Positions 1-8,121 of a stretch of 64,000 bases of DNA are shown here, piece after piece. Positions within the stretch are counted from its first letter, which is position 1. The number at the start of each line of letters is the position of its first letter. A program made the position numbers and the translations under genes. Under the pieces are notes generated by a model that was not told where the DNA came from, did not search any database, and saw nothing but the letters and a program-made list of their open reading frames with translations. This stretch comes from Marinomonas rhizomae (GTDB lineage: Bacteria > Pseudomonadota > Gammaproteobacteria > Pseudomonadales > Marinomonadaceae). The stretch spans positions 62,001-126,000 of the forward strand of contig NZ_QNSE01000013.1 in assembly GCF_003315485.1 (NCBI RefSeq). Reading direction: 5' to 3'.

Positions 1-567
1 GCTTTTAGTAGCACTTCCCAAGCCGCACCACAGAGTATGATAGTTGCTGGCGGTTGTTTTTGGTGTGTGGAGTCTGATTTCGAATTAGTTCAAGGCGTCA
101 GCGATGTTGTCTCAGGCTATACTGGTGGCCACACAGAAAGCCCAACGTACAGTCAGGTATCTTCCAAAAACACAGGCCACTTTGAAGCCGTTGTGATTCA
201 CTTTGATGATGACGTCGTCTCTCTAAAAATATTGGCAGACTATTACTGGAAAACCATCGACCCAACCGATGCAACAGGCCAATTCTGTGACAAAGGCTCT
301 CCGTATAAAACCGCCATGTTTTACCAAGACGACCAACAAAAGGCCGTTTTTGAAGCCTCTCTAGCTAAGGTGAACAATACAAAACCTTTCAAAGACAAAG
401 TGGTGACAGAAATCCTACCAGCTAAAAAGTTTTACCTTGCTGAGGACTACCATCAAAGCTACTACACCAAGAACCCTATACGTTATGCTTTTTACCGAGC
501 CAGCTGTGGCCGAGACAATCGTATTGAAAGCTTATGGGGAGAAGTAGCGAGTCACCAATACCATTAA
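1..567 (+). CDS. msrA: Peptide-methionine (S)-S-oxide reductase MsrA, 5' end missing
   Basis: MsrA reduces methionine-S-sulfoxide in proteins and free methionine using thioredoxin. The catalytic signature GGCFWC lies just after the first visible Met (position 37), and the family's C-terminal block with a candidate resolving Cys (YRASCGRDNRIE) is present. The frame is open from base 1 with twelve codons before that Met, so the real start is probably outside the window and the Met at 37 is probably internal: family members carry residues before the GCFWC strand. A hairpin terminator follows at 630. The family call is secure; the N-terminus is not visible. Confidence 0.93.
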   Translation, partial: AFSSTSQAAPQSMIVAGGCFWCVESDFELVQGVSDVVSGYTGGHTESPTYSQVSSKNTGHFEAVVIHFDDDVVSLKILADYYWKTIDPTDATGQFCDKGSPYKTAMFYQDDQQKAVFEASLAKVNNTKPFKDKVVTEILPAKKFYLAEDYHQSYYTKNPIRYAFYRASCGRDNRIESLWGEVASHQYH

Positions 568-629
568 AGACTAGCGATACCATACAATTTAATGACCTTT
601 AAAACCGTATTCTTTTGAAAGGCTCAGTC

Positions 630-664
630 ATGCCAGCACTACAGTTTATTGCTGGCATTTTTTA
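630..664 (+). terminator. Rho-independent terminator after msrA
   Basis: A 9-bp perfect stem (ATGCCAGCA / TGCTGGCAT) with an 11-nt loop is followed directly by six T. It lies 63 nt after the msrA stop. Confidence 0.85.
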
Positions 665-859
665 CATTTAAAACCCACCCTCCCTTCACAATTTGGTTAC
701 CCAGAAGTATCAGTAAAGCGTTTCTTCCCTAGGTTTAACGCATAGAAAATGAAGCAAATTGGCAATTCCTATCCAGATACTAGCCATTCAACCAGTCATA
801 CGCCACATTGATAACGCAACTCACGAAGTTCTCAAAAAGTAACTAAAAGGAGTTATAAA

Positions 860-1429
860 ATGAAAAAATTTATTCCAGTAATCGCAGGTAGCATCGCTTT
901 AGCTTCTCTAAGTGGCGTAGTAAAAGCAGAAAATATGGCTGACAATGATAGCGGTATTTATGTTGGTGCTAACTATGGTTATCTTAAAGTTGAAAGTGAA
1001 GATGACTTCGACGATAACAAAGACGTGGTACAGGGTATTGTCGGTTATCGCTTTAATTCCTTCCTAGCTTTAGAAGGTAGCTACATTGATTTTGGTAAAT
1101 ATGGCGGTAGTGCCGCTAACGCATCAACAACCGGTTATACTGCCGCTTTAAAAGGAACCCTGCCTATTACTCAAACGACAGAATTGTTTGTCAAAGCAGG
1201 TCAATTATGGCACGAAACGGATTACAACGTTGCCTCAATCAAAGGTAGCTCAGACGATAGAAGTTTATTCGCTGGTGCCGGTATCAACTTTAACGTAACA
1301 GAAAACTTATTGTTAAATGCCCAATATACTTGGTATGACGTAGATTTGAATGCTGACAACGTATCTTCTGACTCAGAATTCAAAACCGATTTAAATCAAG
1401 CCAGTGTCGGTGCAGAATACCGCTTCTAA
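860..1429 (+). CDS. Small outer-membrane beta-barrel protein (OmpA-like/OmpW-like porin fold)
   Basis: A 189-residue exported protein. It begins with a typical signal peptide (MKKF, hydrophobic run, cleavage near VKA-EN around residue 24). The rest alternates polar and hydrophobic residues with many Gly/Tyr/Asn, as in an eight-stranded barrel, and ends in the outer-membrane signature Tyr-Arg-Phe. A strong ribosome site (AAAGGAG) precedes the ATG. It is monocistronic: msrA has its own terminator and a 12-bp-stem terminator follows. Family members serve in envelope integrity or small-molecule passage; a precise role cannot be read from the sequence. Confidence 0.8.
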   Translation: MKKFIPVIAGSIALASLSGVVKAENMADNDSGIYVGANYGYLKVESEDDFDDNKDVVQGIVGYRFNSFLALEGSYIDFGKYGGSAANASTTGYTAALKGTLPITQTTELFVKAGQLWHETDYNVASIKGSSDDRSLFAGAGINFNVTENLLLNAQYTWYDVDLNADNVSSDSEFKTDLNQASVGAEYRF

Positions 1430-1450
1430 GCTATGCACCTTCCTTAAGCG

Positions 1451-1486
1451 AAAGACTTAGCCTGCTTGGCTAAGTCTTTCCTTTGT
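1451..1486 (+). terminator. Terminator of the barrel-protein gene
   Basis: Twelve-base perfect stem (AAAGACTTAGCC / GGCTAAGTCTTT) with a 5-nt loop and a pyrimidine-rich tail. The symmetrical A/T ends would let it work on either strand. Confidence 0.85.
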
Positions 1487-1574
1487 TTATGTTTATTTAT
1501 TAACAAGAAGCACTTTGACCCACCATCACTAAATCTCTAGTATCTACGCATCTCATTTGAAAAAGATGTTAACT

Positions 1575-2312
1575 ATGAACCCAATTCTTCAAGCTCAGTC
1601 TAATCACAAATCTATTCGTCAATACACTGATAAAGCCATTGATGAAGTTTTACTCAAGCAACTTATCCAGTCAGCACAAGGTGCAGCCTCTTCAAGTTTC
1701 ATCCAGGCTTACTCTCTTGTTCAAGTGTCTAATAAAGACAATCGCCAAAAAATAGCGACGCTAGCAGGTGGTCAAAAATGGGTAGAATCGGCGCCAGAAT
1801 TTTTTATCATTTGTGCGGATCTGACTCGCGTTGAATATTGCAGCTTAGAGCAAGGCTTAGGGGAATTAGAAGGCAACACGGAACACTTCATCGCGGCGAC
1901 AACCGATGCAACGTTTTTTGCCCAAAACCTAATGCTTGCTGCAGAATCTGTTGGTCTTGGTGCCGTGTTCATCGGTGGCATACGTAACGATCCAGAGCAA
2001 GTTGCTGAATTACTAAATCTTCCAGATCAAGTCTACCCAGTCTTTGGTCTTTGTCTTGGCTATCCAGACGCAGAACCTGATTTAAAACCACGTCTACCAG
2101 TCGATGTTATTCTTCACAAAGACAGTTACGATAACAACCGTTGCGCAGACGATGTAAAAGCTTACGACGCTCAGATGCAAGCTTACTATCAAGGCCGTGG
2201 CGACAATCAAAAAAGCAGTAATTGGTCAGAACAAACTGCTGCGGCAGTACAGAAAAAGAAACGCGAACATATGTTAAGCTTCTTACAAAAGCGCGGTTTC
2301 TTAAATCGCTAA
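1575..2312 (+). CDS. nfsA: Oxygen-insensitive NADPH nitroreductase, NfsA type
   Basis: An FMN-dependent two-electron reductase of nitro compounds and quinones. The N-terminus MNPILQAQSNHKSIRQYTD matches the NfsA start pattern (HxSIR block that binds FMN), and the length of about 245 residues and the Lys/Arg-rich C-terminal tail (KKKREHMLSFLQKRGF) fit NfsA rather than the shorter NfsB. Upstream in-frame TTG (1557) and ATG (1566) are possible; 1575 is preferred because it aligns with the family N-terminus, but no good ribosome site precedes any of the three. The next gene, a peroxiredoxin, follows after 44 nt, so the two may be co-transcribed as an oxidative/electrophile defence unit. Confidence 0.85.
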   Translation: MNPILQAQSNHKSIRQYTDKAIDEVLLKQLIQSAQGAASSSFIQAYSLVQVSNKDNRQKIATLAGGQKWVESAPEFFIICADLTRVEYCSLEQGLGELEGNTEHFIAATTDATFFAQNLMLAAESVGLGAVFIGGIRNDPEQVAELLNLPDQVYPVFGLCLGYPDAEPDLKPRLPVDVILHKDSYDNNRCADDVKAYDAQMQAYYQGRGDNQKSSNWSEQTAAAVQKKKREHMLSFLQKRGFLNR

Positions 2313-2356
2313 TCTATCAAGCCTGAATTATTAATAACCTAAAAGAAGGAAAACAC

Positions 2357-2881
2357 ATGACCACTAATGTACCTAATGTTGTCTTTAAAACCCGTGTTCG
2401 TAATGACGCGTTAGAAGGATCAAACCCATTTGAATGGAAGGATGTCTCCACTGCTGACTTGTTTAACAACAAAAAGGTCGTTGTCTTTTCTTTACCAGGC
2501 GCATTCACTCCGACTTGTTCAACATCTCACCTACCACGCTATGAAGCACTTTATGAAGAATTCAAAGCGCAAGGCGTTGATGCTGTAATTTGTGTCTCTG
2601 TAAACGATGCCTTTGTTATGTTTCAGTGGGGCAAAAGCCAAAATGCGAAAAACGTTTTCCTTCTACCTGACGGCAACGGTGACTTCACTCGCCAAATGGG
2701 CATGCTAGTCAAAAAAGACAACCTAGGTTTTGGTATGCGTAGCTGGCGCTATTCTATGCTAGTTGAAAACGGTGAAATCAAGAAAATGTTCTCTGAAGCG
2801 GGCTACCAAGACGATGCTCCAAGCGATCCGTTCGAAGTATCTGATGCTGACACTATGCTGAACTACTTGAAAAACAACTAA
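2357..2881 (+). CDS. Thiol peroxidase, Prx5-type peroxiredoxin
   Basis: Reduces hydrogen and organic peroxides with a Cys thiol. The peroxidatic Cys is about residue 54 in PGAFTPTCS, followed by the HLPRYE segment, and the supporting Arg lies in the SWRYSMLV segment about residue 136. A second Cys (about residue 79, VICVSV) could be a resolving residue as in atypical 2-Cys enzymes; no C-terminal glutaredoxin domain is fused, unlike the hybrid Prx5-Grx proteins. Ribosome site AAGGAAA. It ends 27 nt before a bidirectional terminator shared with the convergent dehydrogenase gene. Confidence 0.9.
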   Translation: MTTNVPNVVFKTRVRNDALEGSNPFEWKDVSTADLFNNKKVVVFSLPGAFTPTCSTSHLPRYEALYEEFKAQGVDAVICVSVNDAFVMFQWGKSQNAKNVFLLPDGNGDFTRQMGMLVKKDNLGFGMRSWRYSMLVENGEIKKMFSEAGYQDDAPSDPFEVSDADTMLNYLKNN

Positions 2882-2907
2882 TCCAAGGTGTTAATAAGTT
2901 GATTCAT

Positions 2908-2945
2908 AAAAAGCAGACATTTGAAAAACGTCTGCTTTTTTGTTT
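2908..2945. terminator. Bidirectional terminator between convergent genes
   Basis: Stem AAAAAGCAGAC / GTCTGCTTTTT with an 11-nt loop. It has T runs on both strands and so can end both the peroxiredoxin (+) and the D-amino-acid dehydrogenase (-). Confidence 0.88.
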
Positions 2946-2971
2946 TAACTGTGTTCTTTTCTTTAGATTGA

Positions 2972-4204
2972 TTACAAACGATTCACAGGTGCAAGTGCAT
3001 CTAACAACTCACTCCTCTCCCCTTCAATCACCTGAGCTAATAACTCAGACGTTGTTGGACCAAGGGTAAATCCTTGATGCCCATGACCAAAGTGAAACCA
3101 TAAGCCTTTATGATTTGGCGCTTCGCCGACAAGTGGTAACATATCTGGCATGCAAGGGCGAGTTCCCATCCATTGCGGCTCTTCTACTTGCTCACCTAAA
3201 TCGATAATTTCATTCAATGCAACAGCTCCGCGTTTAAGCTGGCTTGTGTCCATTGGCGCATTAAGCGGAACTAAAGCCGCGCCAGTTGTCACCCTCAAAC
3301 CTTTCACCATAGGTGCGGCCAGCACACCATTTGCTACATCTAAAAATGGTCGTTGAAGCGTTTTTGGGGCGTTAAAATGTCCATGATAACCACGCTTGTA
3401 AACCATAGGAATCTGATAACCAAAACGCTTTAATAGCTCTGGCGACCAAGGCCCAAGCGCTATCACTACTTGTTCAGCTTTCAGTTCGCCATTACTGGTT
3501 AAAACCTGCCAGCCTGAAACAGTATGCTGCAAGGTATTGGCATCTCCAGTGACAAAACGCCCGCCTCGTTTGACGAACAAATCACAGTAAGCCTTGGTTA
3601 AGTCTCCCGGAGAAGAACAACTCCAACTTTGGGTGTAATGCACAGCGCCTGCTGGCATTTTTTTCAAGACGGATTCTTTTTGTTGATAGCTTTTGCCATC
3701 GAAAATATCTGAGGTAACGCCATATTCAGTCAGGAGATAACCGGCTTTTTTCACTGCTTTCTCAAACTCTCTTTCGTCACGGTACAGCATGACCAGACCA
3801 CAATGGCTAATCAAATGTTCGGACTCCGAATCGCGAATCAAAGGTTCATGATCAGCGGTAGATCGGAAGGTTAATTGCGAGTAAAGTTGAGAGATCTTGG
3901 CATGGTTTTCAGGTGACGAATGACGAAAATACGACCACAACGCTGGCGCCATTTGTAATGCACCGCTCATCTTCCAGGTCACATCATTGCTAATCTCAAA
4001 CGCGAACTTAAATAGCGTCGCCATGTCTCTTGGCAAAGCGTAAGGCTCCGCCGCCTCAACTTGAATCATGCCGGCGTTACCATAGCTAGTCTCTAGCCCC
4101 GCATCGGCACGGTCCACAATGGTCACCTGATGGCCACGAGCCTGCAGCGCCAATGCACTACTCACACCAACCATACCTGCGCCTAAAACAAGAAACTCCG
4201 CCAT
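2972..4204 (-). CDS. FAD-dependent D-amino-acid dehydrogenase (DadA-like)
   Basis: A 410-residue DAO-superfamily oxidoreductase. The N-terminal ADP-binding motif GAGMVG is at residues 8-13, the second FAD-contacting Asp ends strand 2 (VTIVDRAD), and the C-terminal FGHGHQGFTLGPTTSELL block is the DadA-type flavin/substrate signature. DadA enzymes oxidise D-amino acids to 2-oxo acids and ammonia, passing electrons to the respiratory chain at the inner membrane face. No alanine racemase neighbour is present, so the substrate (D-Ala, another D-amino acid, or a hydroxyproline-type compound) is open. It stands alone between terminators. Confidence 0.8.
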   Translation of the reverse strand: MAEFLVLGAGMVGVSSALALQARGHQVTIVDRADAGLETSYGNAGMIQVEAAEPYALPRDMATLFKFAFEISNDVTWKMSGALQMAPALWSYFRHSSPENHAKISQLYSQLTFRSTADHEPLIRDSESEHLISHCGLVMLYRDEREFEKAVKKAGYLLTEYGVTSDIFDGKSYQQKESVLKKMPAGAVHYTQSWSCSSPGDLTKAYCDLFVKRGGRFVTGDANTLQHTVSGWQVLTSNGELKAEQVVIALGPWSPELLKRFGYQIPMVYKRGYHGHFNAPKTLQRPFLDVANGVLAAPMVKGLRVTTGAALVPLNAPMDTSQLKRGAVALNEIIDLGEQVEEPQWMGTRPCMPDMLPLVGEAPNHKGLWFHFGHGHQGFTLGPTTSELLAQVIEGERSELLDALAPVNRL

Positions 4205-4301
4205 ATCCCTACCTCAATAACATTCCAACAATACGTTTAGTCTCATCACTATAGCAATATCAAGTATAGATGAGCCAAGTAACAATAGAGAGAACAATGA
4301 A

Positions 4302-4339
4302 GACAAAAACAAAAAGGGCTGTGATTTTTCACAGCCCTT
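4302..4339 (-). terminator. Terminator of ibpA
   Basis: Eleven-base perfect stem (AAGGGCTGTGA / TCACAGCCCTT) with a 4-nt loop. On the minus strand it is followed by a T-rich tract (TTTTTGTTTTTG), 22 nt after the ibpA stop. Confidence 0.88.
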
Positions 4340-4360
4340 GAGTCTAACAAGTTGAGCAAC

Positions 4361-4843
4361 TTAAGCGACTTTGGTGTTAACTTCTTTTGAGCCACCTTGT
4401 TGATGCTCAAGCACACCACTGCCTGCCTGGTTAATGGCAATATTTCTTGGTTTCATTGCTTCGGGAATTTCTTTAACCAAGCTGATGGTAAGTAGCCCAT
4501 TTTTTAGCACAGCATCGGTTATCTCAACATAATCGGCAAGGTTAAATTTACGCTCAAACGAGCGGTTTGCAATGCCTTGGTGGAGATATCTGTGCTCACT
4601 AGAATCCGCTTTTTCACCACGAACGGTTAGCACATTCTTTTCCACCTTAATGTCTAGATCGCTTTCTTCAAACCCTGCTAAAGCAAGGGAAATGGAATAG
4701 CGATTATCATCGACTACTTCGATATTATAAGGTGGATAACCCGCAGACACATTGTCTGTGGTTAACGCATTGTCGAGTAAAGACGCTAAACGGTCAAAAC
4801 CAATGCTACTGCGATAAAGTGGCGTAAAATCAATTGAGTTCAT
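4361..4843 (-). CDS. ibpA: Small heat-shock protein IbpA/Hsp20
   Basis: A 160-residue alpha-crystallin chaperone that binds unfolding proteins and hands them to DnaK/ClpB. The alpha-crystallin domain spans roughly residues 38-130, with the inclusion-body-protein block (AGFEESDLDI, VRGEK, GIANRSFERKFNL, GLLTISL). An I-x-I anchor (NIAIN) needed for oligomer assembly lies near residue 135. A perfect AGGAGG ribosome site precedes the start. Upstream are a sigma-32-like promoter and a leader with a ROSE-like arrangement, both annotated separately. It is a single-gene transcript with its own terminator. Confidence 0.93.
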   Translation of the reverse strand: MNSIDFTPLYRSSIGFDRLASLLDNALTTDNVSAGYPPYNIEVVDDNRYSISLALAGFEESDLDIKVEKNVLTVRGEKADSSEHRYLHQGIANRSFERKFNLADYVEITDAVLKNGLLTISLVKEIPEAMKPRNIAINQAGSGVLEHQQGGSKEVNTKVA

Positions 4844-4930
4844 AATAAGTCCTCCTAAATTGAAGCAAAATACTAATCATCAAAAGGCGTAACAAAAGCT
4901 CTCTTTATACTAAGACGAACCCGTTACACT
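4844..4930 (-). promoter_or_regulatory. ibpA leader with ROSE-like RNA thermometer candidate
   Basis: The leader of about 87 nt ends (minus strand) in TTGCT, seven bases, then AGGAGG (positions 4868-4851). A TTGCT/AGGA pairing that hides the ribosome site is the core of ROSE thermometers, which are common before ibpA genes. The pairing is read by eye; folding was not computed. Confidence 0.5.
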
Positions 4931-4935
4931 GATAA

Positions 4936-4963
4936 AAATAGGATCATCAAGACAATTTTCAAG
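4936..4963 (-). promoter_or_regulatory. Sigma-32 (heat-shock) promoter of ibpA
   Basis: On the minus strand CTTGAAA is followed after 13 bases by TCCTATTT. The sigma-32 consensus is CTTGAAA, 11-16 bases, CCCCATNT. The -35 is perfect and the -10 matches in five of seven defined positions. Confidence 0.7.
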
Positions 4964-5033
4964 TACCCTTTTTAGAAAAAAATCTCTTATTTAAATAAGC
5001 ATTTTTCATAAAACATGCCGTAGAGCAAAGCAT

Positions 5034-5978
5034 TCAATCCTCCAGTACACTTTTCTCTAAAAACCCTTTATCTACTAATTGGGTTAAAAGCGCCCTAGTT
5101 CGCTCTCGAAACATATCTCGTAAAAGTCGAACCGTTGGTGTAATAGATTGGCGACTTGGGCAAACCAACCAAAGCTCACCTTGATCGACTTTATAGTCAG
5201 GCATTAAAGACACAATTCGACCAGCTAATAAGTCACTAGCAATATCCAGTGACGATTTTATTGCCACGCCTTTTCCTGCTACGCACCAACGACGCACCAA
5301 GTCTCCATCGTTAGCAGCACAATAGGCTTTCGGCTTAACCTTATAAGCGTTATCAGTGTCATAAAGCCGCCAGGTATCATTCAAAATATCCTGTAACTGG
5401 TAAAAAAGACCTTGGTGATGCTGTAAATCCATCGGGTGAAAAGGCGAGCCATATTTTTTAATATAGTCAGGGCTGGCACAAAGAAGCCGCGGCACATTGC
5501 AAATTTTAAACCCGTATAAGTTGGAATCAGAGGGCGGTCCGTAACGCAGCGCCATGTCCAATGCGTCTCGATAAAAGTCGATATTACTGTCACTTATATG
5601 TGCTCTTAATGTCACTTTTGGGTTAAGTTCCATGAATTCATCAATCCAAGGTATCGCCATGTTTCGTCCTAAATCCGACGATACCGCAATGCGTATTTCA
5701 CCACTCACTGTATCTAAGTCAGTATGAATGGTTTGCTTGGCTTGATCCAACATAGCAAGAGCAGCAATACATTGCGGTAAATAACGCTCTCCCGCACTAG
5801 AAAGCCGAAGCTGACGCGTGGTTCTCACAAACAATTCCACCCCAAGCGCAGATTCCACACGCTTCACCGCTGCGCTTGCCGTTGCAGTCTGCATGTCTAA
5901 ATGTGTCGCCGCTGCCGTAATGCTACGAAATTCCGCTACTTTTAATACCACTTGAAGGTCATCTGTTTGCATTACCAT
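5034..5978 (-). CDS. LysR-family transcriptional regulator, divergent from nfsB
   Basis: A 314-residue regulator with the winged HTH at about residues 5-65 (LQVVLKVAEFRSITAAATHL to VELFVRTTRQLRLS) and a periplasmic-binding-like effector domain after about residue 90. It resembles the LysR subgroup that controls neighbouring nitroreductases, quinone reductases or oxidoreductases. It is transcribed away from nfsB, with a 37-bp inverted-repeat element in the shared gap, so nfsB is the likely target. The effector is unknown, probably an electrophile or quinone. Confidence 0.85.
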   Translation of the reverse strand: MVMQTDDLQVVLKVAEFRSITAAATHLDMQTATASAAVKRVESALGVELFVRTTRQLRLSSAGERYLPQCIAALAMLDQAKQTIHTDLDTVSGEIRIAVSSDLGRNMAIPWIDEFMELNPKVTLRAHISDSNIDFYRDALDMALRYGPPSDSNLYGFKICNVPRLLCASPDYIKKYGSPFHPMDLQHHQGLFYQLQDILNDTWRLYDTDNAYKVKPKAYCAANDGDLVRRWCVAGKGVAIKSSLDIASDLLAGRIVSLMPDYKVDQGELWLVCPSRQSITPTVRLLRDMFRERTRALLTQLVDKGFLEKSVLED

Positions 5979-5997
5979 TTCCTAGATAAGTGAATCA

Positions 5998-6034
5998 TTG
6001 AATTATTATCAAATATTTTTTGATAATAATTCAA
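5998..6034. repeat. 16-bp perfect inverted repeat in the LysR/nfsB divergent promoter
   Basis: Arms TTGAATTATTATCAAA (5998-6013) and its exact reverse complement (6019-6034) are separated by 5 bases. The element lies 19 bp upstream of the LysR start and 106 bp upstream of nfsB. Its position and symmetry suggest a regulator-binding site for the adjacent LysR protein; no T run follows that would make it a simple terminator. Confidence 0.7.
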
Positions 6035-6140
6035 TAAAAACCCTATTTTTCCGGTCATAAAGAGTCGCTACTATAACGCCATAAACGTCAGCAGATTGAT
6101 TTCAGTCACGCTGCACACTTACCCTTTTATGGAGAGAACC

Positions 6141-6794
6141 ATGTCACATCAGATCATTACTGAACTAGAAAAACGCCATACCGTAAAACATTACGATGCT
6201 TCTAAACATATCTCGGCAGCTGACCTAGCCATAATTTACGAAGCGATGCGTTTGTCACCTTCATCTATTAATTCTCAGCCGTGGAAGTTTATCGTCATTG
6301 AAAGCGACGAAGCAAAACAGCGCTTCCACGATACCTTTGCCAATAAATTCCAGTTCAACCAAAAACATGCGAAAGCCGCATCGCATACTATTTTGTTCGC
6401 ACACAAAACCCATTACGCTCGCGCCGATTATGAAAACGTTATCAATGTCGATATCCAAACAGGCCGTACAAAGCCTGAAAACAAAGATCAATCATTCGGC
6501 GCGTTTGCTTTTGTTGATATGAATACCGATGAGCAAGGCAACAACGCCGCGTGGACAAAATCGCAAACTTATATCGCTCTTGGCAATACGATGAACGTAC
6601 TGGCTCGCTTGGGTATTGATTCCACGCCAATGGAAGGTGTCGATCACGAGCTGATCAGTGAACTATTCCCAGAACTTGAGGGTTACCAATGTGATGTTGC
6701 ACTGGCAATGGGTTACAACGATGCGGATCAAGACTACAACGCTGCGCTGCCAAAATCTCGCTTAGCAATCAAAGATATAGTAACCGCGCTTTAA
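6141..6794 (+). CDS. nfsB: Oxygen-insensitive NAD(P)H nitroreductase, NfsB type
   Basis: A 217-residue FMN enzyme, the usual NfsB length. It carries the KRHTVKHYDASK phosphate-binding block, SPSSINSQPWKFIV, and the C-terminal NAALPKSRL block near-identical to E. coli NfsB. It reduces nitroaromatics and quinones and can serve as a dihydropteridine reductase. The ATG at 6141 is chosen because GGAGAG precedes it and it matches the family N-terminus; an in-frame TTG at 6096 has no such support. It is probably controlled by the divergent LysR gene and ends at a strong terminator. Confidence 0.9.
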   Translation: MSHQIITELEKRHTVKHYDASKHISAADLAIIYEAMRLSPSSINSQPWKFIVIESDEAKQRFHDTFANKFQFNQKHAKAASHTILFAHKTHYARADYENVINVDIQTGRTKPENKDQSFGAFAFVDMNTDEQGNNAAWTKSQTYIALGNTMNVLARLGIDSTPMEGVDHELISELFPELEGYQCDVALAMGYNDADQDYNAALPKSRLAIKDIVTAL

Positions 6795-6800
6795 CCAATC

Positions 6801-6844
6801 ACTAACAGGATCAGATAAACCTTATCTGGTCCTGTTAGTTTTTA
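6801..6844 (+). terminator. Terminator of nfsB
   Basis: An 18-bp stem (one G-T wobble) between ACTAACAGGATCAGATAA and TTATCTGGTCCTGTTAGT, with a 3-base loop and seven T. Confidence 0.92.
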
Positions 6845-6892
6845 TTGCCGCTCTAGACTAAATAGAATTAGTATGAATGGTCTATAAATTTT

Positions 6893-7900
6893 TCATTTCC
6901 GCTTATGTGATTCTCGTACAACTAACTTGCCTTTCATGACGGTACTCTGCACATCGTCTTTCAACATAGCTTGTACAGTCAATTCAATCAGCTCAGTCAC
7001 AGGTGGTGCGTAGGTTGTTAAATTGTATGAAGGACTTTTAGCAAAAGAAATATCATCAAAGCCAACGACGGCAATAGATCCTAAGCAGTTATGAGCTCTC
7101 AATGCATCAATCACACCGAAAGCAATGGTGTCATTTTCACAGAAAATAGCATCAACTCTATCTTTTTTAGTTGTTTTTTCTAAATAATCACAGAAGACTT
7201 CGTAAGCAATAAATTGATCATAATTTGTCGCACTTAAGACAAGATCAAGCGTAAAGCCATTTTCTTTTAAATGATCTTCGTAGCCCTCACGACGATTCAC
7301 ACGCGTAGAAATACCAGAAGGCCCTACAATATAGCCAAAACTTAACGCCCCTCCATTAATCAATAGTTCAGATATGTCCCGGCCAGCCGTATAATCATCT
7401 GTATTTAGCACTAGCGGCTCAGACAAATTACAGTCACGAAAGCTAATGACAAGAGGAATTCTTTTAATTTTACTGGCTAAAGAGACAAAGTCTCCCGTTA
7501 GTGTAGCACCCAGAAAAATCACTCCATCTGTTTGTAGCTGATCAGCATGCTCAACGAGATCTGCAACACTGTCTTCATCTATGACATTGATCAGTAATGC
7601 TCTCAACCCATGTTTTTGTAACGCGGCCGTTAACTGGTCGAGTAACTTCATCACATTATAGTTTTGGAAGGTATCAACCACGACAGCGATGACGCCTGTT
7701 TTATGAGTAGAAAGGCTTCGAGCTAATAAATTAGGCTTATACCCAAGTTGCTGAGCTGCAAGAAGAACCCGCTGGCGTGCCTCTTCAGAAATAGGTTTAC
7801 CTGAAGTAAAAGCACGAGACACAGTCCAACGTGAAACGCCTGCCAACTCTGCGACTTCTACCGAAGTGACTTTTGAAGAATTAATTTTATTACTTTTCAT
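6893..7900 (-). CDS. LacI-family repressor of the adjacent inositol-like cassette
   Basis: A 335-residue regulator. The HTH and hinge helix occupy residues about 10-65 (TSVEVAELAGVSRWTVSRAF, then LGYKPNLLARSL), followed by a type-1 periplasmic-binding fold. It is divergent from a sugar-binding-protein gene that is followed by an isomerase and an IolG-like dehydrogenase, so it probably represses them until a cyclitol or sugar is bound. The ATG lies 13 bp from a perfect palindrome (7914-7927), a candidate autoregulatory operator. The ligand is not identifiable from the sequence. Confidence 0.87.
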   Translation of the reverse strand: MKSNKINSSKVTSVEVAELAGVSRWTVSRAFTSGKPISEEARQRVLLAAQQLGYKPNLLARSLSTHKTGVIAVVVDTFQNYNVMKLLDQLTAALQKHGLRALLINVIDEDSVADLVEHADQLQTDGVIFLGATLTGDFVSLASKIKRIPLVISFRDCNLSEPLVLNTDDYTAGRDISELLINGGALSFGYIVGPSGISTRVNRREGYEDHLKENGFTLDLVLSATNYDQFIAYEVFCDYLEKTTKKDRVDAIFCENDTIAFGVIDALRAHNCLGSIAVVGFDDISFAKSPSYNLTTYAPPVTELIELTVQAMLKDDVQSTVMKGKLVVRESHKRK

Positions 7901-7913
7901 GCGGTTACGACTT

Positions 7914-7927
7914 AATGAATATTCATT
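7914..7927. promoter_or_regulatory. 14-bp palindrome at the LacI promoter, likely operator
   Basis: AATGAATATTCATT is a perfect palindrome 13 bp upstream of the LacI-family start, in the divergent promoter region. LacI-family proteins bind such palindromes, but this one lacks the usual central CG. Confidence 0.5.
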
Positions 7928-8064
7928 CTATTTTGTCATTGAATCCCTAGGACTACCATCCAAATTACACATGAAAATTTTTATTCTTTTTTTATTATGA
8001 TTTGAAAAAAACATTCCAAATATTGTTGATGCTTCTCTGCACTCGGGTGCATACTCATCAACAC

Positions 8065-8090
8065 TGAGTTTGCACACGCGAGCAAACTCA
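8065..8090 (+). repeat. 9-bp inverted repeat in the leader of the binding-protein gene
   Basis: TGAGTTTGC and GCAAACTCA are separated by 8 bases and followed by GC and eight A, about 20 nt before the ribosome site. It could be a second operator, an mRNA 5' stabilising hairpin, or (minus strand, T run) a terminator of antisense transcription. Confidence 0.5.
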
Positions 8091-8121
8091 GCAAAAAAAA
8101 ATACACTAGGAGAATAAAAAT

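Noticed and set aside
8065..8090. Terminator for the LacI gene transcript
   Set aside because: It lies upstream, not downstream, of that gene; kept only as an inverted repeat of uncertain use.
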